Assembly (NCBI RefSeq): GCF_009766095.1
Contig: NZ_LMUD01000016.1
Location: 154,882 to 191,933, forward strand
Origin: Granulicella sp. S190
GTDB taxonomy: Bacteria > Acidobacteriota > Terriglobia > Terriglobales > Acidobacteriaceae
DNA: 37,052 nt
Direction: 5' to 3'
The notes under the pieces are model-generated. The model was not told the origin of the DNA, searched no databases, and worked only from the letters and a program-made list of their open reading frames with translations. Shown piece by piece: positions 1-9,016 of this stretch (its first letter is position 1; every line of letters starts with the position of its first letter). Position numbers and translations under genes: made by a program.

Positions 1-429
1 GTTGCGAAGCAGACGTTCACTGCTGAGGCCTCGAAGGCGATCAATCCGACTGCTCCGGTGGTGGTATTGGTGAATCGTGGTACTGCAGGCCCGGCGGAGT
101 TGGTCGCAGCGGCGCTGCTGGATAACAAGCGTGCAGACCTGGTGGGGGAGAAGACCTTCGGTGAAGGAGCTCAGCAGAAGACGTTCGAGCTGCCGGATGG
201 CGCGGCCTTGATTCTGTCGATTGCCAAGTACGAGTCTCCCTCGGGGAAGAAGCTGCAGGATGACGGCGTGACTCCTGGATTGCTGGTTGCTTCGAACACG
301 GATGACGCAGTAGCCGAAGAGGATACGGCGACTCCGGCAGAGAAGCAGCCACCGCTGCAGAAGCCCGCGGTGACGGTAGATGAGCAGCTCACCAAGGCTC
401 TCGATCTGCTCAAGAGCAAAGCCGCATAG
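1..429 (+). CDS. S41 (C-terminal processing peptidase) family protein, C-terminal part, catalytic residues lost
   Basis: The gene is cut by the left edge; frame 1 is open from base 1 to the TAG at 427-429, about 142 residues. The visible part is the end of the S41 tail-specific protease core. The stretch NRGTAGPAEL, then VGEKTFGEGAQQ, then a YESPSGKKLQDDGVTPG tail align without gaps to the Ctp/Tsp core. In Ctp enzymes the first block is G-S-A-S-A-S-E, with the nucleophile the middle Ser, and the second is F-G-K-G, with the general-base Lys. Here those positions are Gly (GTAGPAE) and Glu (FGEG), so the Ser/Lys dyad is absent. An acidic Ala/Pro linker and a short helix (VDEQLTKALDLLKSK) end the protein. 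Family membership is clear. I infer a pseudo-protease, perhaps a binding or scaffold protein in the periplasm. The PDZ domain and signal peptide, if present, lie outside the window. Confidence 0.85.
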   Translation, partial: VAKQTFTAEASKAINPTAPVVVLVNRGTAGPAELVAAALLDNKRADLVGEKTFGEGAQQKTFELPDGAALILSIAKYESPSGKKLQDDGVTPGLLVASNTDDAVAEEDTATPAEKQPPLQKPAVTVDEQLTKALDLLKSKAA

Positions 430-492
430 GCTGGTCATTTGGCCCTTTTGTGGGAGAGAAACTCTCAGTTTGCCGTGCTATGGTGAGACTTC

Positions 493-2994
493 GTGCAGAG
501 TCTACACAGCCGCGAAACAAGGCCGCCAACGCCTGATGAGGTTCCCGATTGGCAACGAGCGCTTCGCCGCGCCACGCTGAATGGGCCTGACTTCCCGAGC
601 CGTCGTATCGCCCGGCGAGTCACGTTTTATGCGCTGCTGGGACTCTCGGCGGTCTTTGGTGCGCTCTGCGGTCTGATGCTGGTGTACTCCATCGATCTGC
701 CGCAGATGGACGATCTGGCGAGATATCGCCCCAACACTACAACCGAGTTGCTCGATGTTCATGGAAAGGTGTTCGGCTCCTTTGCCTTAGAGCGCCGTGT
801 GGTTCTGCCTTACTCCGAGTTCCCAACGGTTTTGAGGCAGGCGATCATCTCGATTGAAGACAAGAGCTTTGAACGGAACTGGGGAGTGAATCTGGTACGC
901 GCTGTGGGCGCTGCGTATCGTGATCTGCATTCGAGCGGCAAGGCGCAGGGCGCGTCGACACTCACCATGCAGTTGGCCCGCAACTTGTTTCTCTCCTCCG
1001 AGAAGACCTATGGCCGCAAACTGCAGGAGGTGTTCCTGTCGGTACAGATTGAGCGGCGATTTACGAAGCAACAGATCTTCGAGCTGTATGCGAACCAGAT
1101 CTACCTGGGACACGGAACCTACGGATTCGAGGCAGGATCGGAGTACTTCTTCAACAAGCATGTCCACGATCTGACGCTGCCTGAGGCAGCTCTGCTGGCC
1201 GCGCTGCCGAAAGGTCCCGAAGCCTATTCGCCGATCAAATATCCCGACCGCGCCCTGAAGCGGAGAAATCTTGTCCTGAGCGAGATGCTTGCCGACGGCA
1301 AGATCACGCAGCAGCAGGCCGATGCGGCGAAGGCTGCGCCATTGGGGCTGCATCTCGAGCCGCCGGCGAATAGTGTTGCTCCTTATTTTGTGGAAGAGGT
1401 GCGGAGGCAACTTGAGAAGCAGTTCGGTGTTGAGGAGGTGCATGGCGCCGGGTTGCGGGTCTATACGACGCTCGATCTCGATCTGCAGCAGTTAGCGAAT
1501 AAGGCAATTCTAGATGGCACTGCCGCCTATGAGCGGAGGCACGGTTGGAAGGGGCATCTCCCTAACGTTGTGCTCGATGGAGCAGATGTAGAGAGCTACC
1601 GTCATCCGGATTGGGTGCAGCCGCCGACGCAGGGAAGCTATCTTCATGGCGTGGTAACAGTGGTCTCCCCAAAGAAGGTGACCGTGAAACTCGGCACGCA
1701 GACGACTGTGCTGACGCCTGAAGATTGGAGATGGACGCAGAATCTTGATGCCGATAGCTTCCTGCGCACGGGCGATGTCGTTTATGTGAAGGTGGAGAGC
1801 GTTTCGGCGGATGGAACTCTGAGGGCGTCGTTGCAGCAGGACTCGGGGGCACAGGCCTCGATGATGGCTGTGGACAACTCGACCGGCGAAGTGCTGGCGA
1901 TGGTCGGGGGCAGAGACTTCGCGCTATCGCAGTTCAATCGCGCCACTCAGGCTCAGAGGCAAGTGGGGTCATCTTTCAAGCCATATGTTTACACGACAGC
2001 GATTGAAGGAGGTGCGAAGCCAACGGACATCATTGTCGATGGCCCTGTCAGCTTTCCTACGCCGAACGGTCCGTACACACCGCATAACTATGAGGCGGAC
2101 TACAAGGGCGCGATGACACTGACCAATGCATTCGCCGAATCGCGAAATATCCCTGCGCTGAAGCTGGCGGATCGATATGGCATTCGCAAGGTGATCGAGA
2201 CTGCACATCGCTTTGGGATCACGAGCAATATTCCGGCGTTCCTTCCTATTGCGATCGGTTCCGCGGATATCACCCTCGCCGAGCAGGTGAGCGCGTACAG
2301 CGTCTTTCCCAATGATGGAATCCGTATCGAGCCACGCTACATTCGCCGGGTGACGCAGGCAGATGGTCTGCCGCTCGATGCCGCACCCTCCCAGGTGTCT
2401 GAGGTCATCTCTGTAGACACCGCACGGACGATGATGCAGCTACTGCAGGCAGTCGTTCGATATGGGACCGCGGCTTCGGCCTCTCAGTTGAAACATCCTC
2501 TGGGCGGCAAGACCGGAACTACGAACGACTACACGGATGCGTGGTTCGTTGGATTTTCTCCGTCGATCACGTGTGGCACATGGATTGGGTTTGACGACCG
2601 GGAGTCGTTGGGAGAGAAGGAGACAGGTGCGAGAGCAGCACTGCCGATGTGGATGGACTTCATGAGGGCTGCGATCGCGACCAAGCCGGACGAAGTATTT
2701 CCCACCGCGGCCGCACCGAAGAAGAAGATGGAGCTGCCGCTGAGTAGTCCCGCGGACGCGGCCAGATCTGTGCAGCCGCTAGTGCCAAGGCGCGAGGAGA
2801 GCCCGGCTGCTTCAGCAACGGAGATGCCGAGACAGAGTGCTCCTTCTACGCCTCCACTCGTGGAGGAGAAGCCGAAGGCGAGTGATCATCCAGCGCCGCA
2901 GACAGCCTCTGTTCGTCCGAGAACGGTTACGTCGTCTGTGAAGCCTGGCGAGGAGCGGAGTGGAGTTTCGAACCCGCCGCCCGACATCTATTGA
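493..2994 (+). CDS. Class A penicillin-binding protein (PBP1A-type glycosyltransferase/transpeptidase)
   Basis: This is a bifunctional peptidoglycan synthase of 833 residues. A cytoplasmic N-terminus is followed by one membrane anchor (about residues 43-66). The GT51 glycosyltransferase domain (about 85-260) has its catalytic Glu at 122 in EDKSFERNWG, followed by GASTLTMQLARN and the KLQEVFLSVQIERRF block. The transpeptidase domain shows SSFK (Ser493/Lys496), SRN (550-552) and KTGT (673-676). The tail after about 735 is Pro/Ala-rich and probably disordered. I chose the GTG at 493 because GGTGAG lies six bases upstream. In GT51 motif I the usual His and Asp (EDxxFxxHxGxD) are both Asn here, while the catalytic Glu is kept. 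The last 68 bases overlap ribF, which runs the other way. The gene polymerises and cross-links glycan strands on the outer face of the inner membrane. Which PBP1 paralogue it is cannot be told from the window. Confidence 0.95.
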   Translation: MQSLHSRETRPPTPDEVPDWQRALRRATLNGPDFPSRRIARRVTFYALLGLSAVFGALCGLMLVYSIDLPQMDDLARYRPNTTTELLDVHGKVFGSFALERRVVLPYSEFPTVLRQAIISIEDKSFERNWGVNLVRAVGAAYRDLHSSGKAQGASTLTMQLARNLFLSSEKTYGRKLQEVFLSVQIERRFTKQQIFELYANQIYLGHGTYGFEAGSEYFFNKHVHDLTLPEAALLAALPKGPEAYSPIKYPDRALKRRNLVLSEMLADGKITQQQADAAKAAPLGLHLEPPANSVAPYFVEEVRRQLEKQFGVEEVHGAGLRVYTTLDLDLQQLANKAILDGTAAYERRHGWKGHLPNVVLDGADVESYRHPDWVQPPTQGSYLHGVVTVVSPKKVTVKLGTQTTVLTPEDWRWTQNLDADSFLRTGDVVYVKVESVSADGTLRASLQQDSGAQASMMAVDNSTGEVLAMVGGRDFALSQFNRATQAQRQVGSSFKPYVYTTAIEGGAKPTDIIVDGPVSFPTPNGPYTPHNYEADYKGAMTLTNAFAESRNIPALKLADRYGIRKVIETAHRFGITSNIPAFLPIAIGSADITLAEQVSAYSVFPNDGIRIEPRYIRRVTQADGLPLDAAPSQVSEVISVDTARTMMQLLQAVVRYGTAASASQLKHPLGGKTGTTNDYTDAWFVGFSPSITCGTWIGFDDRESLGEKETGARAALPMWMDFMRAAIATKPDEVFPTAAAPKKKMELPLSSPADAARSVQPLVPRREESPAASATEMPRQSAPSTPPLVEEKPKASDHPAPQTASVRPRTVTSSVKPGEERSGVSNPPPDIY

Positions 2995-3925
2995 AGTAAC
3001 GTTTCGCCCTGGTGACGTCGCGGCCAATCTGCTCTTTGAGCGCCTCAGGGTTCGGCCAGCGCATCTCCTGGCGAAGACGATGCAGAAACGTCAGAGTCAA
3101 CGGCGTGGATTCGTTCAATTCAATCGGATGAAAGTTCAACAGATGTGTTTCAACGGTGAAGGAGTCGGCCCCGAAGGTGGGACGATTGCCCACGTTTGTG
3201 ACTCCTTCAAAGGTCTCGCTTGATGAGCCCGAGCCAACCGTCAGCGAAGTCACGTAGACGCCATTTGCGGGGAGAAGTTCAGAATAAGAAGCGAGATTGA
3301 TGGTGGGTACGGTATAGCGGGTCCCGTAGCCGCGTCCAGAGGCGGGAGTGCTGCAGATGGCGAAGCTGCGACCAAGCAGGGCGCGAGCATGACTAAGGTC
3401 TCCGTCCGCGATCATCTGACGTATCCGGCTCGAGGAGATCGCACCCCCGCGCAGATGCCGCGGGGCATAGACGCGCACGCCAAAACCGAGTTCGCGGCCC
3501 AGGGCTTCGAGGCTTTCGATACCAGCCTCGGCCTGGTAGCCGAAGCGAAAGTTTTCCCCCTCATGAAGCTCCGTGACATGCAGAGTTTGCTGGAGCACCT
3601 CTGTCGCGAAGGTGCGGGCGGTCATGCGTGAGAGCTCGCTGGTGAAAGGCAGTACGAGAACCGCGTCGATGCCCGTCGCTGCAAGCAGCTCCAATTTCTG
3701 CGGCAGCGGGGTAATCAGTGGTTGGGCCGATTCAGGCCGTATCAGCCGAGCCGGATGGGGATCGAAGGTGATCGCTACAGATCGTATGCCGAGGGAGCGT
3801 GCCTGGGCTACAACCTCCGCGATCACCCACCGATGTCCGAAATGGACTCCATCGAAGTTACCGATGGTGGCGATAGACGGCCCGAAGTCAGCTGGAACGT
3901 CGGCGAGTTGGCGAAATATCTGCAT
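2927..3925 (-). CDS. ribF: Bifunctional riboflavin kinase / FMN adenylyltransferase RibF
   Basis: RibF phosphorylates riboflavin to FMN and adenylates FMN to FAD in the cytoplasm. The protein has 332 residues, slightly longer than the usual 310 or so. The N-terminal nucleotidyltransferase domain has GNFDGVHFGH (HxGH, residues 22-31) and SSSRIR. The C-terminal flavokinase domain shows GRGYGTRYTVPTINL, GVYVTS, NVGNRPTFG and an ETHLLNF segment, the standard order for the family. The start ATG overlaps the stop of the upstream hydrolase gene by one base (TGATG), which suggests translational coupling. The 3' end runs 68 bases into the PBP gene on the other strand. The extra tail beyond the kinase domain is basic and poorly structured, and it is the part encoded in the overlap. 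Confidence 0.96.
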   Translation of the reverse strand: MQIFRQLADVPADFGPSIATIGNFDGVHFGHRWVIAEVVAQARSLGIRSVAITFDPHPARLIRPESAQPLITPLPQKLELLAATGIDAVLVLPFTSELSRMTARTFATEVLQQTLHVTELHEGENFRFGYQAEAGIESLEALGRELGFGVRVYAPRHLRGGAISSSRIRQMIADGDLSHARALLGRSFAICSTPASGRGYGTRYTVPTINLASYSELLPANGVYVTSLTVGSGSSSETFEGVTNVGNRPTFGADSFTVETHLLNFHPIELNESTPLTLTFLHRLRQEMRWPNPEALKEQIGRDVTRAKRYFNRCRAAGSKLHSAPRQASQTT

Positions 3926-4725
3926 CAGGCGATCTCGAAGGTGATCTTAAGACCGTCGTAGGCCAGGCGAATGTGCGGTGGCAGTTCGGTTTCGGTAGCC
4001 TCGTGATCGAGGTCGTGGCTCATATGAGTGAAGAAGGCGCGTCGAGGTTTTAGCTGCTCCACCAGGGCTACCGACTTGTCGAGATGCGAGTGGCTGGGAT
4101 GAGGTTCGCGACGCAGCGCATCCAGTATGAGCACGTCGAGATCCTGAAGCAGAGGAATGCTCTCCGCTGGAATGTCGCTCATGTCGGTAAGGTAGGCGGC
4201 ATTGCCGAAGCGATAGCCCGTGATCTCCTGGCGTCCGTGCGTCACCGGAATTCTCCGAAAGCATGCTCCGTAGAGATCGAATCCCGCGCCGGGAGTTGGA
4301 TCGATGCGATGAATCTCCACTCGCGCGCTGGTCGGATAGCGATCTTCCTTGCGAAAGGTGTACTCGAAGATGCGCTCAAGGTTCTTCGCGGTGTCGTCGT
4401 CAGCATAGATAGGAAGGTTCCCGCTGACACGAAAGCTGAGTGGGCGAAGGTCGTCGAAGCCAAGAACGTGATCGGCGTGGCCATGGGTGTAGAGCACCGC
4501 ATCGACATGGCGAATGCTTTCGCGAATGGCCTGCGCGTGAAAGTCCGGCCCTGTATCGACGAGCACGGTATGGCTGTTGTACTCCAGACGGATCGACGGA
4601 CGCGTGCGGCGGTTACGCGCGTCTCCCTCTGGCGAGACAGCCGAGATGCAGACGGCGCACTCGCAGCCAAGTGTTGGCACTCCCATGGAGGTGCCGGTGC
4701 CAAGGAAGGTAAGAGTCGCCTCCAT
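3925..4725 (-). CDS. PhnP-like metallo-beta-lactamase-fold hydrolase
   Basis: A cytoplasmic metal-dependent hydrolase of 266 residues. It opens with FLGTGTSMGVPTLGCECAVC; the Cys-x-Cys-x2-Cys cluster (residues 21, 23, 26) is the structural zinc site typical of the PhnP branch. The catalytic metal motif THGHADH lies at 80-86, with later ligands in a VTHG segment, in LTDMSD, and in the FFTHMSHDLDH end. PhnP itself opens 5-phosphoribosyl 1,2-cyclic phosphate, but no phosphonate genes are nearby. The true substrate is unknown, and a cyclic nucleotide or cyclic phosphate diester is the safest guess. It sits between the DUF1844 gene (2-base gap) and ribF (1-base overlap), so the three are almost certainly co-transcribed. 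This family is often annotated simply as an MBL-fold metallo-hydrolase. Confidence 0.88.
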   Translation of the reverse strand: MEATLTFLGTGTSMGVPTLGCECAVCISAVSPEGDARNRRTRPSIRLEYNSHTVLVDTGPDFHAQAIRESIRHVDAVLYTHGHADHVLGFDDLRPLSFRVSGNLPIYADDDTAKNLERIFEYTFRKEDRYPTSARVEIHRIDPTPGAGFDLYGACFRRIPVTHGRQEITGYRFGNAAYLTDMSDIPAESIPLLQDLDVLILDALRREPHPSHSHLDKSVALVEQLKPRRAFFTHMSHDLDHEATETELPPHIRLAYDGLKITFEIA

Positions 4726-4727
4726 GA

Positions 4728-5342
4728 TTAGCGGACGATGCTGGGTCCTGCGGGTCCCGGACGCCCCACCCCACCAGGTGCTTTAGAGGCCGCAGACCGC
4801 GCAAGCGCCTGAGTGACTTCAAGGAAAGCCATGCGCAGCTCAAACAATGCGCTTTCAAGCAGCCTGGTCTCTTCGGTGGAAAGATTGCCCTTCGTCTTTC
4901 CCTCAAGCACGGTGAGCATATCGATGCTCTGACGAGCGCCGAGGATGTCGACCTGTGGCTGCTGTCCCTCCTGCGTCGTGCCGCCAAGCTGCATAATGGA
5001 GCTCATATAGACCGACTGCACCAGCTGCTCAAAGCTCATAGTCGGGGGATGATCCATGCCCGGATTGGCCGAGCGGATTGCGACGTCCAGTCGTTCGGCG
5101 GTCATCTCGTAGGCACGTTTTGCCTGCTCACTCTGTTCGGCGGTAGGAGCAGGTGGAAGCTCCGGCTCTTGCGAGCCTTCGGCCGAGACATCGGCTGGGG
5201 CAGGCGTTGCAGCCGCAGGTTCGGCAACCGTGACGGCGCGCTCTTCTCTCTCTGGCGAGGGATCGGCATCGGGACGAGGCTCGCCGTCCATGGTGAATTT
5301 GCGGCGATCTGTAACGACGAAGGGCTTGTTCTGTTCAGGCAT
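4728..5342 (-). CDS. DUF1844 domain-containing protein
   Basis: A protein of unknown function, 204 residues from the ATG at 5342. The first 75 or so residues are acidic and Ala/Pro-rich. The second half carries the DUF1844 pattern: SFEQLVQSVYMSSIMQLG, then VDILGARQSIDMLTVLEGKT and GNLSTEETRLLESALFELR, predicted to be helical. A Pro/Gly tail follows. An in-frame GTG at 5348 overlaps the ygfZ stop as GTGA, but a GAAAGAG ribosome-binding site seven bases before the ATG favours the shorter form. No transmembrane segment or catalytic motif is visible. It lies in the ygfZ to ribF run, which gives only a loose link to housekeeping metabolism. Confidence 0.85.
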   Translation of the reverse strand: MPEQNKPFVVTDRRKFTMDGEPRPDADPSPEREERAVTVAEPAAATPAPADVSAEGSQEPELPPAPTAEQSEQAKRAYEMTAERLDVAIRSANPGMDHPPTMSFEQLVQSVYMSSIMQLGGTTQEGQQPQVDILGARQSIDMLTVLEGKTKGNLSTEETRLLESALFELRMAFLEVTQALARSAASKAPGGVGRPGPAGPSIVR

Positions 5343-5344
5343 GG

Positions 5345-6409
5345 TCACACTCTTTCAGAGATTTCAGATGCAGGCTGCGCGCTGGAAGCTGCAGGAAGGG
5401 AAAAGGGAAGCGAAACTGGAAGTGCGACGCCGCCGGGATAGACGATTGCAGAACCACGGTCCAGAGCCTCGCGGCGGACGTATCCCAGTCCGAAGTATCG
5501 CGTGGCCGTCTCACCTGGAAGCGGGATCGCAGCGACGCTGGTGAGTTCGCCTACCTGCTTGCCGTCTGCCTCGAGCAGTGCGCCGGCGACAGGCAGTTCG
5601 CCCTCGAGGCGAAAGCCGCTGAAGGTGCGATGAACGTTGCCGCGGGAACGTATCCGCTCCACGATCTCCTGGCCGAGGTAGCAGCCCTTTGCGAAGTGGA
5701 GTGCCCGGGTCTGCCCCGTCTCCTGGGCAAGCTCGCGGTCGCGAATGTCTCTGCCGAACTGCGGAGTTCCTTCGAGGATGCGGAGCCACTCAACGCTTTG
5801 CTCTTCGCAGGCAACAGCCCCGGCAGCTTGCAGGGCATTGGTCAGTTTTGCGGAGGTCGAAGCATCAGCCGACAGCTCATAACGCGAGACAAGGGGACTA
5901 TGCGCGAGATAGATGCTGACCTCGGCATCGTTCCACATGAATTTATGAAGCGTGAGCGGCTCCAGATCAGCAATTGCGAGGCCAACACGCTGCAAAAGAG
6001 AGGCAGCCTGCGGTCCGGCAACCAGGATGTCTGACCAGGTGCCACTGATATCGGCAAGCTCTACGTCGTCCATGATGATGAAGCGGTCAAGCAGCGCCAT
6101 CAGAACCGGAATCTGCGCTGAACTTGTCTTCATGATGAGATCGTCCACGCGAGCGAAGATAGTGGCGTCGCCCTGAATGCGGCCCTGGACGCTGAGGAGG
6201 AAGTTATAGTTGCCTTCGCCTGCCTTCAACTGCTGGATGGAGTTGGTGACCATCCCGTTCAGCCAGCGGATGCGATCCTCGCCTGTAACCCGAATCCAGC
6301 CACTATCCTTCTCCTGGGACAGACCTGTGCCCTGAAGCAGAGCCGCGAGCTGCAAGGCTGCGGTCGAGGTTGGAGAAACGGCAATTTCGGATTGTGCGGA
6401 TGTGCTCAT
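5345..6409 (-). CDS. ygfZ: YgfZ/GcvT-domain folate-binding protein
   Basis: YgfZ proteins bind tetrahydrofolate and support assembly or repair of certain iron-sulfur enzymes, such as the MiaB tRNA methylthiotransferase. The 354-residue protein has the GcvT-like fold: an N-terminal region with WIRVTGEDRIRWLNGMVTN, and the diagnostic K-G-C-Y-x-G-Q-E motif (KGCYLGQE, Cys243) near the middle of the C-terminal half. The reading frame is open 30 codons further upstream, to 6499, but MSTSAQSE at 6409 fits the family better and leaves 58 bases to the divergent gene at 6468. Its stop lies two bases before the preferred start of the DUF1844 gene, so it likely leads that four-gene operon. No iron-sulfur assembly gene is next to it here. 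Confidence 0.92.
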   Translation of the reverse strand: MSTSAQSEIAVSPTSTAALQLAALLQGTGLSQEKDSGWIRVTGEDRIRWLNGMVTNSIQQLKAGEGNYNFLLSVQGRIQGDATIFARVDDLIMKTSSAQIPVLMALLDRFIIMDDVELADISGTWSDILVAGPQAASLLQRVGLAIADLEPLTLHKFMWNDAEVSIYLAHSPLVSRYELSADASTSAKLTNALQAAGAVACEEQSVEWLRILEGTPQFGRDIRDRELAQETGQTRALHFAKGCYLGQEIVERIRSRGNVHRTFSGFRLEGELPVAGALLEADGKQVGELTSVAAIPLPGETATRYFGLGYVRREALDRGSAIVYPGGVALPVSLPFSLPAASSAQPASEISERV

Positions 6410-6467
6410 GACGGGACGGTGCCAAAAACTTGCGTACACTTGATTATAGCTGTGGATTGAGAGGGTT

Positions 6468-8039
6468 ATGTTGCTGGGCGTACTTTGGGTGAGGAGCACG
6501 AGTTTGAGTAGGCTGACCGCGGTTCTTGCGCTAACGTCGGTCTGTTATTTTGCAAACGCAGCCCAGTCATCGACTCCCAATGCACCTACAGTTCCAGCCG
6601 CTGCCGCGACCCAGAAAGCCATGACGAAACAGCAGGCCAAGGAGCTCTTCCACTCCGTGGATGAGATTCTCAGCTTCGTCAGCTCTGATACCAAACTTCC
6701 GATTGAGCACACGGTAAAGCGAAAACTTATCTCGCGCGATCAGGTCAATCGCTACCTCAAGGAGAAGTTCGACGAAGATGAAGGCGCCAAACGCATGGAG
6801 CGATCAGAGGTCGTGCTCAAAAAGTTTGGGTTGCTCGACCGCGACTTTCACCTGCGAACATTTCTACTTTCTTTGTTGACGGAGCAGATTGCGGGCTTCT
6901 ACGACAACAAGACGAAGACCGTGAACCTGCTTGACTGGATAGAGCCCGAGGAACAAAAACCAGTGCTCGCGCATGAGTTGACGCATGCTCTCCAGGACCA
7001 AAAAATTGATCTGACAAAGTGGTCTGACGTGAGTCTGCCTGATACCTCGCACAACGTGCAGGAGGACAATCATCATCTGCAGGTGGATGAGGCTGACACC
7101 GCGCGCACCGCTGTGGCGGAGGGACAGGCGATGGCCGTCTTTATCGACTACACCCTGCGTTCTTCGGGCAAAACGATTGCGGACGCTCCGGATCTCGCCA
7201 ACCGACTGAAGGATCAAGCCACGGACACGAGCGGTTCTCCCGTGATGGCACGAGCGCCTCTGCTCCTTCAGGAGTCCCTGCTCTTTCCCTATAGCGAAGG
7301 GCTGAGCTTCGAACAGGCCATTCTCGTAAAGGCCGGCAAGGAAGCCGCGTTTAGCGGAGTGCTCGCCAATCCGCCAACTTCAACCTTCGAGATCATGCAT
7401 CCCGAGGCCTACATCGCGCACGCCCCGGTGCCGGTGATTCGCTTACCCGATATCCACCCTCTACTCGATCCCGAGTACACACCCTACGACATCGGCGTGA
7501 TGGGAGAGCTCGACGTTCGCATTCTTGCGGAGTTGTTCGGCGGACGAGAGCAGGCGACCGCGCTGGCGCCGGAGTGGAACGGCGGTGTGTACTACGCAGC
7601 GCAACGCAAATCAGCGGTGACCGAGGCTGAGAAGGAGTCAACGGCATCCATCGGTCTGCTGTACTACTCGCGCTGGAAGAATGTCGATTCTGCCCGTTCG
7701 TTTCTTCGCATCTACGCGGCGCAGATCCCGAGAAAATACTCCAACGTTGTGGAGCGAAAGAAAGACGAGACTGACGAGTCAGAGCTAATCTACTCCACGA
7801 ACGAGGGCGACGTTTTAATCTCGCGTTCAGGAGACAGCGTGTTCATCGGAGAAGGTTTCAACCTCTCCCTGGCGCGAAAGCTGCGCGACACCATCGCGAG
7901 CGTACAACCTGAAGGGCCTATGCAACAGGCCATCTCGCCGGTTACAGAGCCCACTTTGTCGATGTCGCGCGTTCTAGCGTCGTTCGGTGACATCAGCAAG
8001 AACAGCCTGCAACGGTATACTTCTAGAGGGGCAAAGTAG
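6468..8039 (+). CDS. Secreted HExxH zinc metallopeptidase-like protein, uncharacterised
   Basis: A 523-residue exported protein of unknown substrate. GAGAGG sits just before the ATG, supporting this start. The first 32 residues look like a signal peptide (Arg, then a hydrophobic run, then ANA). A helical region leads to [13 protein letters not shown] (HELTH, residues 169-173), a gluzincin-type zinc motif. About 45 residues later TAVAEGQAM offers Glu218 as a third ligand; this spacing and the AEG context resemble other gluzincins. The region before the motif ([26 protein letters not shown]) appears to be part of the same conserved fold. The C-terminal 200 residues have no motif I recognise. 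It is divergent from ygfZ, and mtnP follows at once, but no functional link is evident. A periplasmic or extracellular peptidase is the likely class. Confidence 0.75.
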   Translation: MLLGVLWVRSTSLSRLTAVLALTSVCYFANAAQSSTPNAPTVPAAAATQKAMTKQQAKELFHSVDEILSFVSSDTKLPIEHTVKRKLISRDQVNRYLKEKFDEDEGAKRMERSEVVLKKFGLLDRDFHLRTFLLSLLTEQIAGFYDNKTKTVNLLDWIEPEEQKPVLAHELTHALQDQKIDLTKWSDVSLPDTSHNVQEDNHHLQVDEADTARTAVAEGQAMAVFIDYTLRSSGKTIADAPDLANRLKDQATDTSGSPVMARAPLLLQESLLFPYSEGLSFEQAILVKAGKEAAFSGVLANPPTSTFEIMHPEAYIAHAPVPVIRLPDIHPLLDPEYTPYDIGVMGELDVRILAELFGGREQATALAPEWNGGVYYAAQRKSAVTEAEKESTASIGLLYYSRWKNVDSARSFLRIYAAQIPRKYSNVVERKKDETDESELIYSTNEGDVLISRSGDSVFIGEGFNLSLARKLRDTIASVQPEGPMQQAISPVTEPTLSMSRVLASFGDISKNSLQRYTSRGAK

Positions 8040-8076
8040 TCAGCCGGACCATGTCCGTAAAGGGAGCACCTGTATT

Positions 8077-8943
8077 TTGAAGAAGGCGGAGATTGGAATC
8101 ATCGGGGGCAGCGGCTTGTACGCCATGCCTGGACTTACCAACGTGCGCGAGCAGCGCCTGACAACACCATTTGGCGATCCGTCCGATGCCTTCGTCCTGG
8201 GAGAGCTCGAAGGCAGAAGCGTTGCATTTCTTGCTCGGCATGGACGCGGTCATCGTATCCTGCCCAGCGAGTTGAACTTCCGCGCCAATATCTATGCGAT
8301 GAAGATGTTGGGCGTAGACACGATCCTTTCGGTCTCGGCCGTAGGCTCGCTCAAAGAGGAACATAAGCCGACAGACTTTGTGATTCCAGATCAGTTCATC
8401 GACCGGACTTTTGCCCGAGCTTCGACATTTTTCGGTGAAGGCATCGTCGCCCACGTCGCCTTTGGCGATCCCATCTGTGCGTCCTTGGCCAAGGTGCTGA
8501 AGCAGGCGTGCGACACCGTGGGCGTCGTCGGCAAGCAGGGTGGAACGTATATCTGCATGGAAGGGCCGCAGTTTTCAACGCGCGCAGAGTCGAACCTCTA
8601 CCGCAGCTGGGGAGCGGACATTATCGGGATGACTAATCTGCAGGAGGCTAAGCTCGCCCGCGAGGCCGAGATCTGCTACGCCACCGTGGCGATGGTGACC
8701 GACTACGACTGCTGGCGCGAAGGTCACGACGACGTCACCGTGGATCAGATCGTCGCCGTGATGCACCAGAACGCAGAGAATGCATCCAAGGTAGTGCGCG
8801 CAGCCGTTGCCGCAATACCCTTGGATATGACAAAGGGATGCGCCTGTGTCGATGCGTTGAAGTACGCCATCCTCACCGATCGCAAAGTAATTCCAGCAGA
8901 GACAAAACAGAAGTTGTCGTTGCTCCTGGATAAATATCTGTAG
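8077..8943 (+). CDS. mtnP: S-methyl-5'-thioadenosine phosphorylase
   Basis: MtnP splits methylthioadenosine, a by-product of polyamine and related synthesis, into adenine and 5-methylthioribose 1-phosphate. From the TTG at 8077 it has 288 residues, the normal size. [10 protein letters not shown] opens the protein. [19 protein letters not shown] is the phosphate/ribose region, [12 protein letters not shown] follows, and [12 protein letters not shown] carries the two Asp residues that distinguish MTA phosphorylase from inosine/guanosine PNP. The open frame reaches back to 7987 inside the previous gene, but an AAGGGAG site about 11 bases before the TTG and the start of the conserved domain ([10 protein letters not shown]) favour 8077; an ATT at 8074 is also possible. 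A perfect 6-bp hairpin without a T-run follows the stop. Confidence 0.93.
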   Translation: MKKAEIGIIGGSGLYAMPGLTNVREQRLTTPFGDPSDAFVLGELEGRSVAFLARHGRGHRILPSELNFRANIYAMKMLGVDTILSVSAVGSLKEEHKPTDFVIPDQFIDRTFARASTFFGEGIVAHVAFGDPICASLAKVLKQACDTVGVVGKQGGTYICMEGPQFSTRAESNLYRSWGADIIGMTNLQEAKLAREAEICYATVAMVTDYDCWREGHDDVTVDQIVAVMHQNAENASKVVRAAVAAIPLDMTKGCACVDALKYAILTDRKVIPAETKQKLSLLLDKYL

Positions 8944-9016
8944 ACGGAAGCATCCGTCAGGTCCATCTGTAACTAAATAAGTTCATAATCGGAAAAACCG
9001 CTGTGTGAAGGAGTTT

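Noticed and set aside
454..466. A short hairpin GAGAG-AAA-CTCTC between the S41 and PBP genes
   Set aside because: The stem is only 5 bp, with no T-run after it, so it is not enough for a terminator.
787..1443. A 218-codon minus-strand frame opposite the PBP gene
   Set aside because: The PBP has clear domain motifs in its own frame; the antisense product has no recognisable features and no ribosome-binding support.
8943..8958. A perfect 6-bp hairpin (GACGGA, loop AGCA, TCCGTC) after mtnP
   Set aside because: No T-run follows, so I do not call it a terminator. It may have another role or none.
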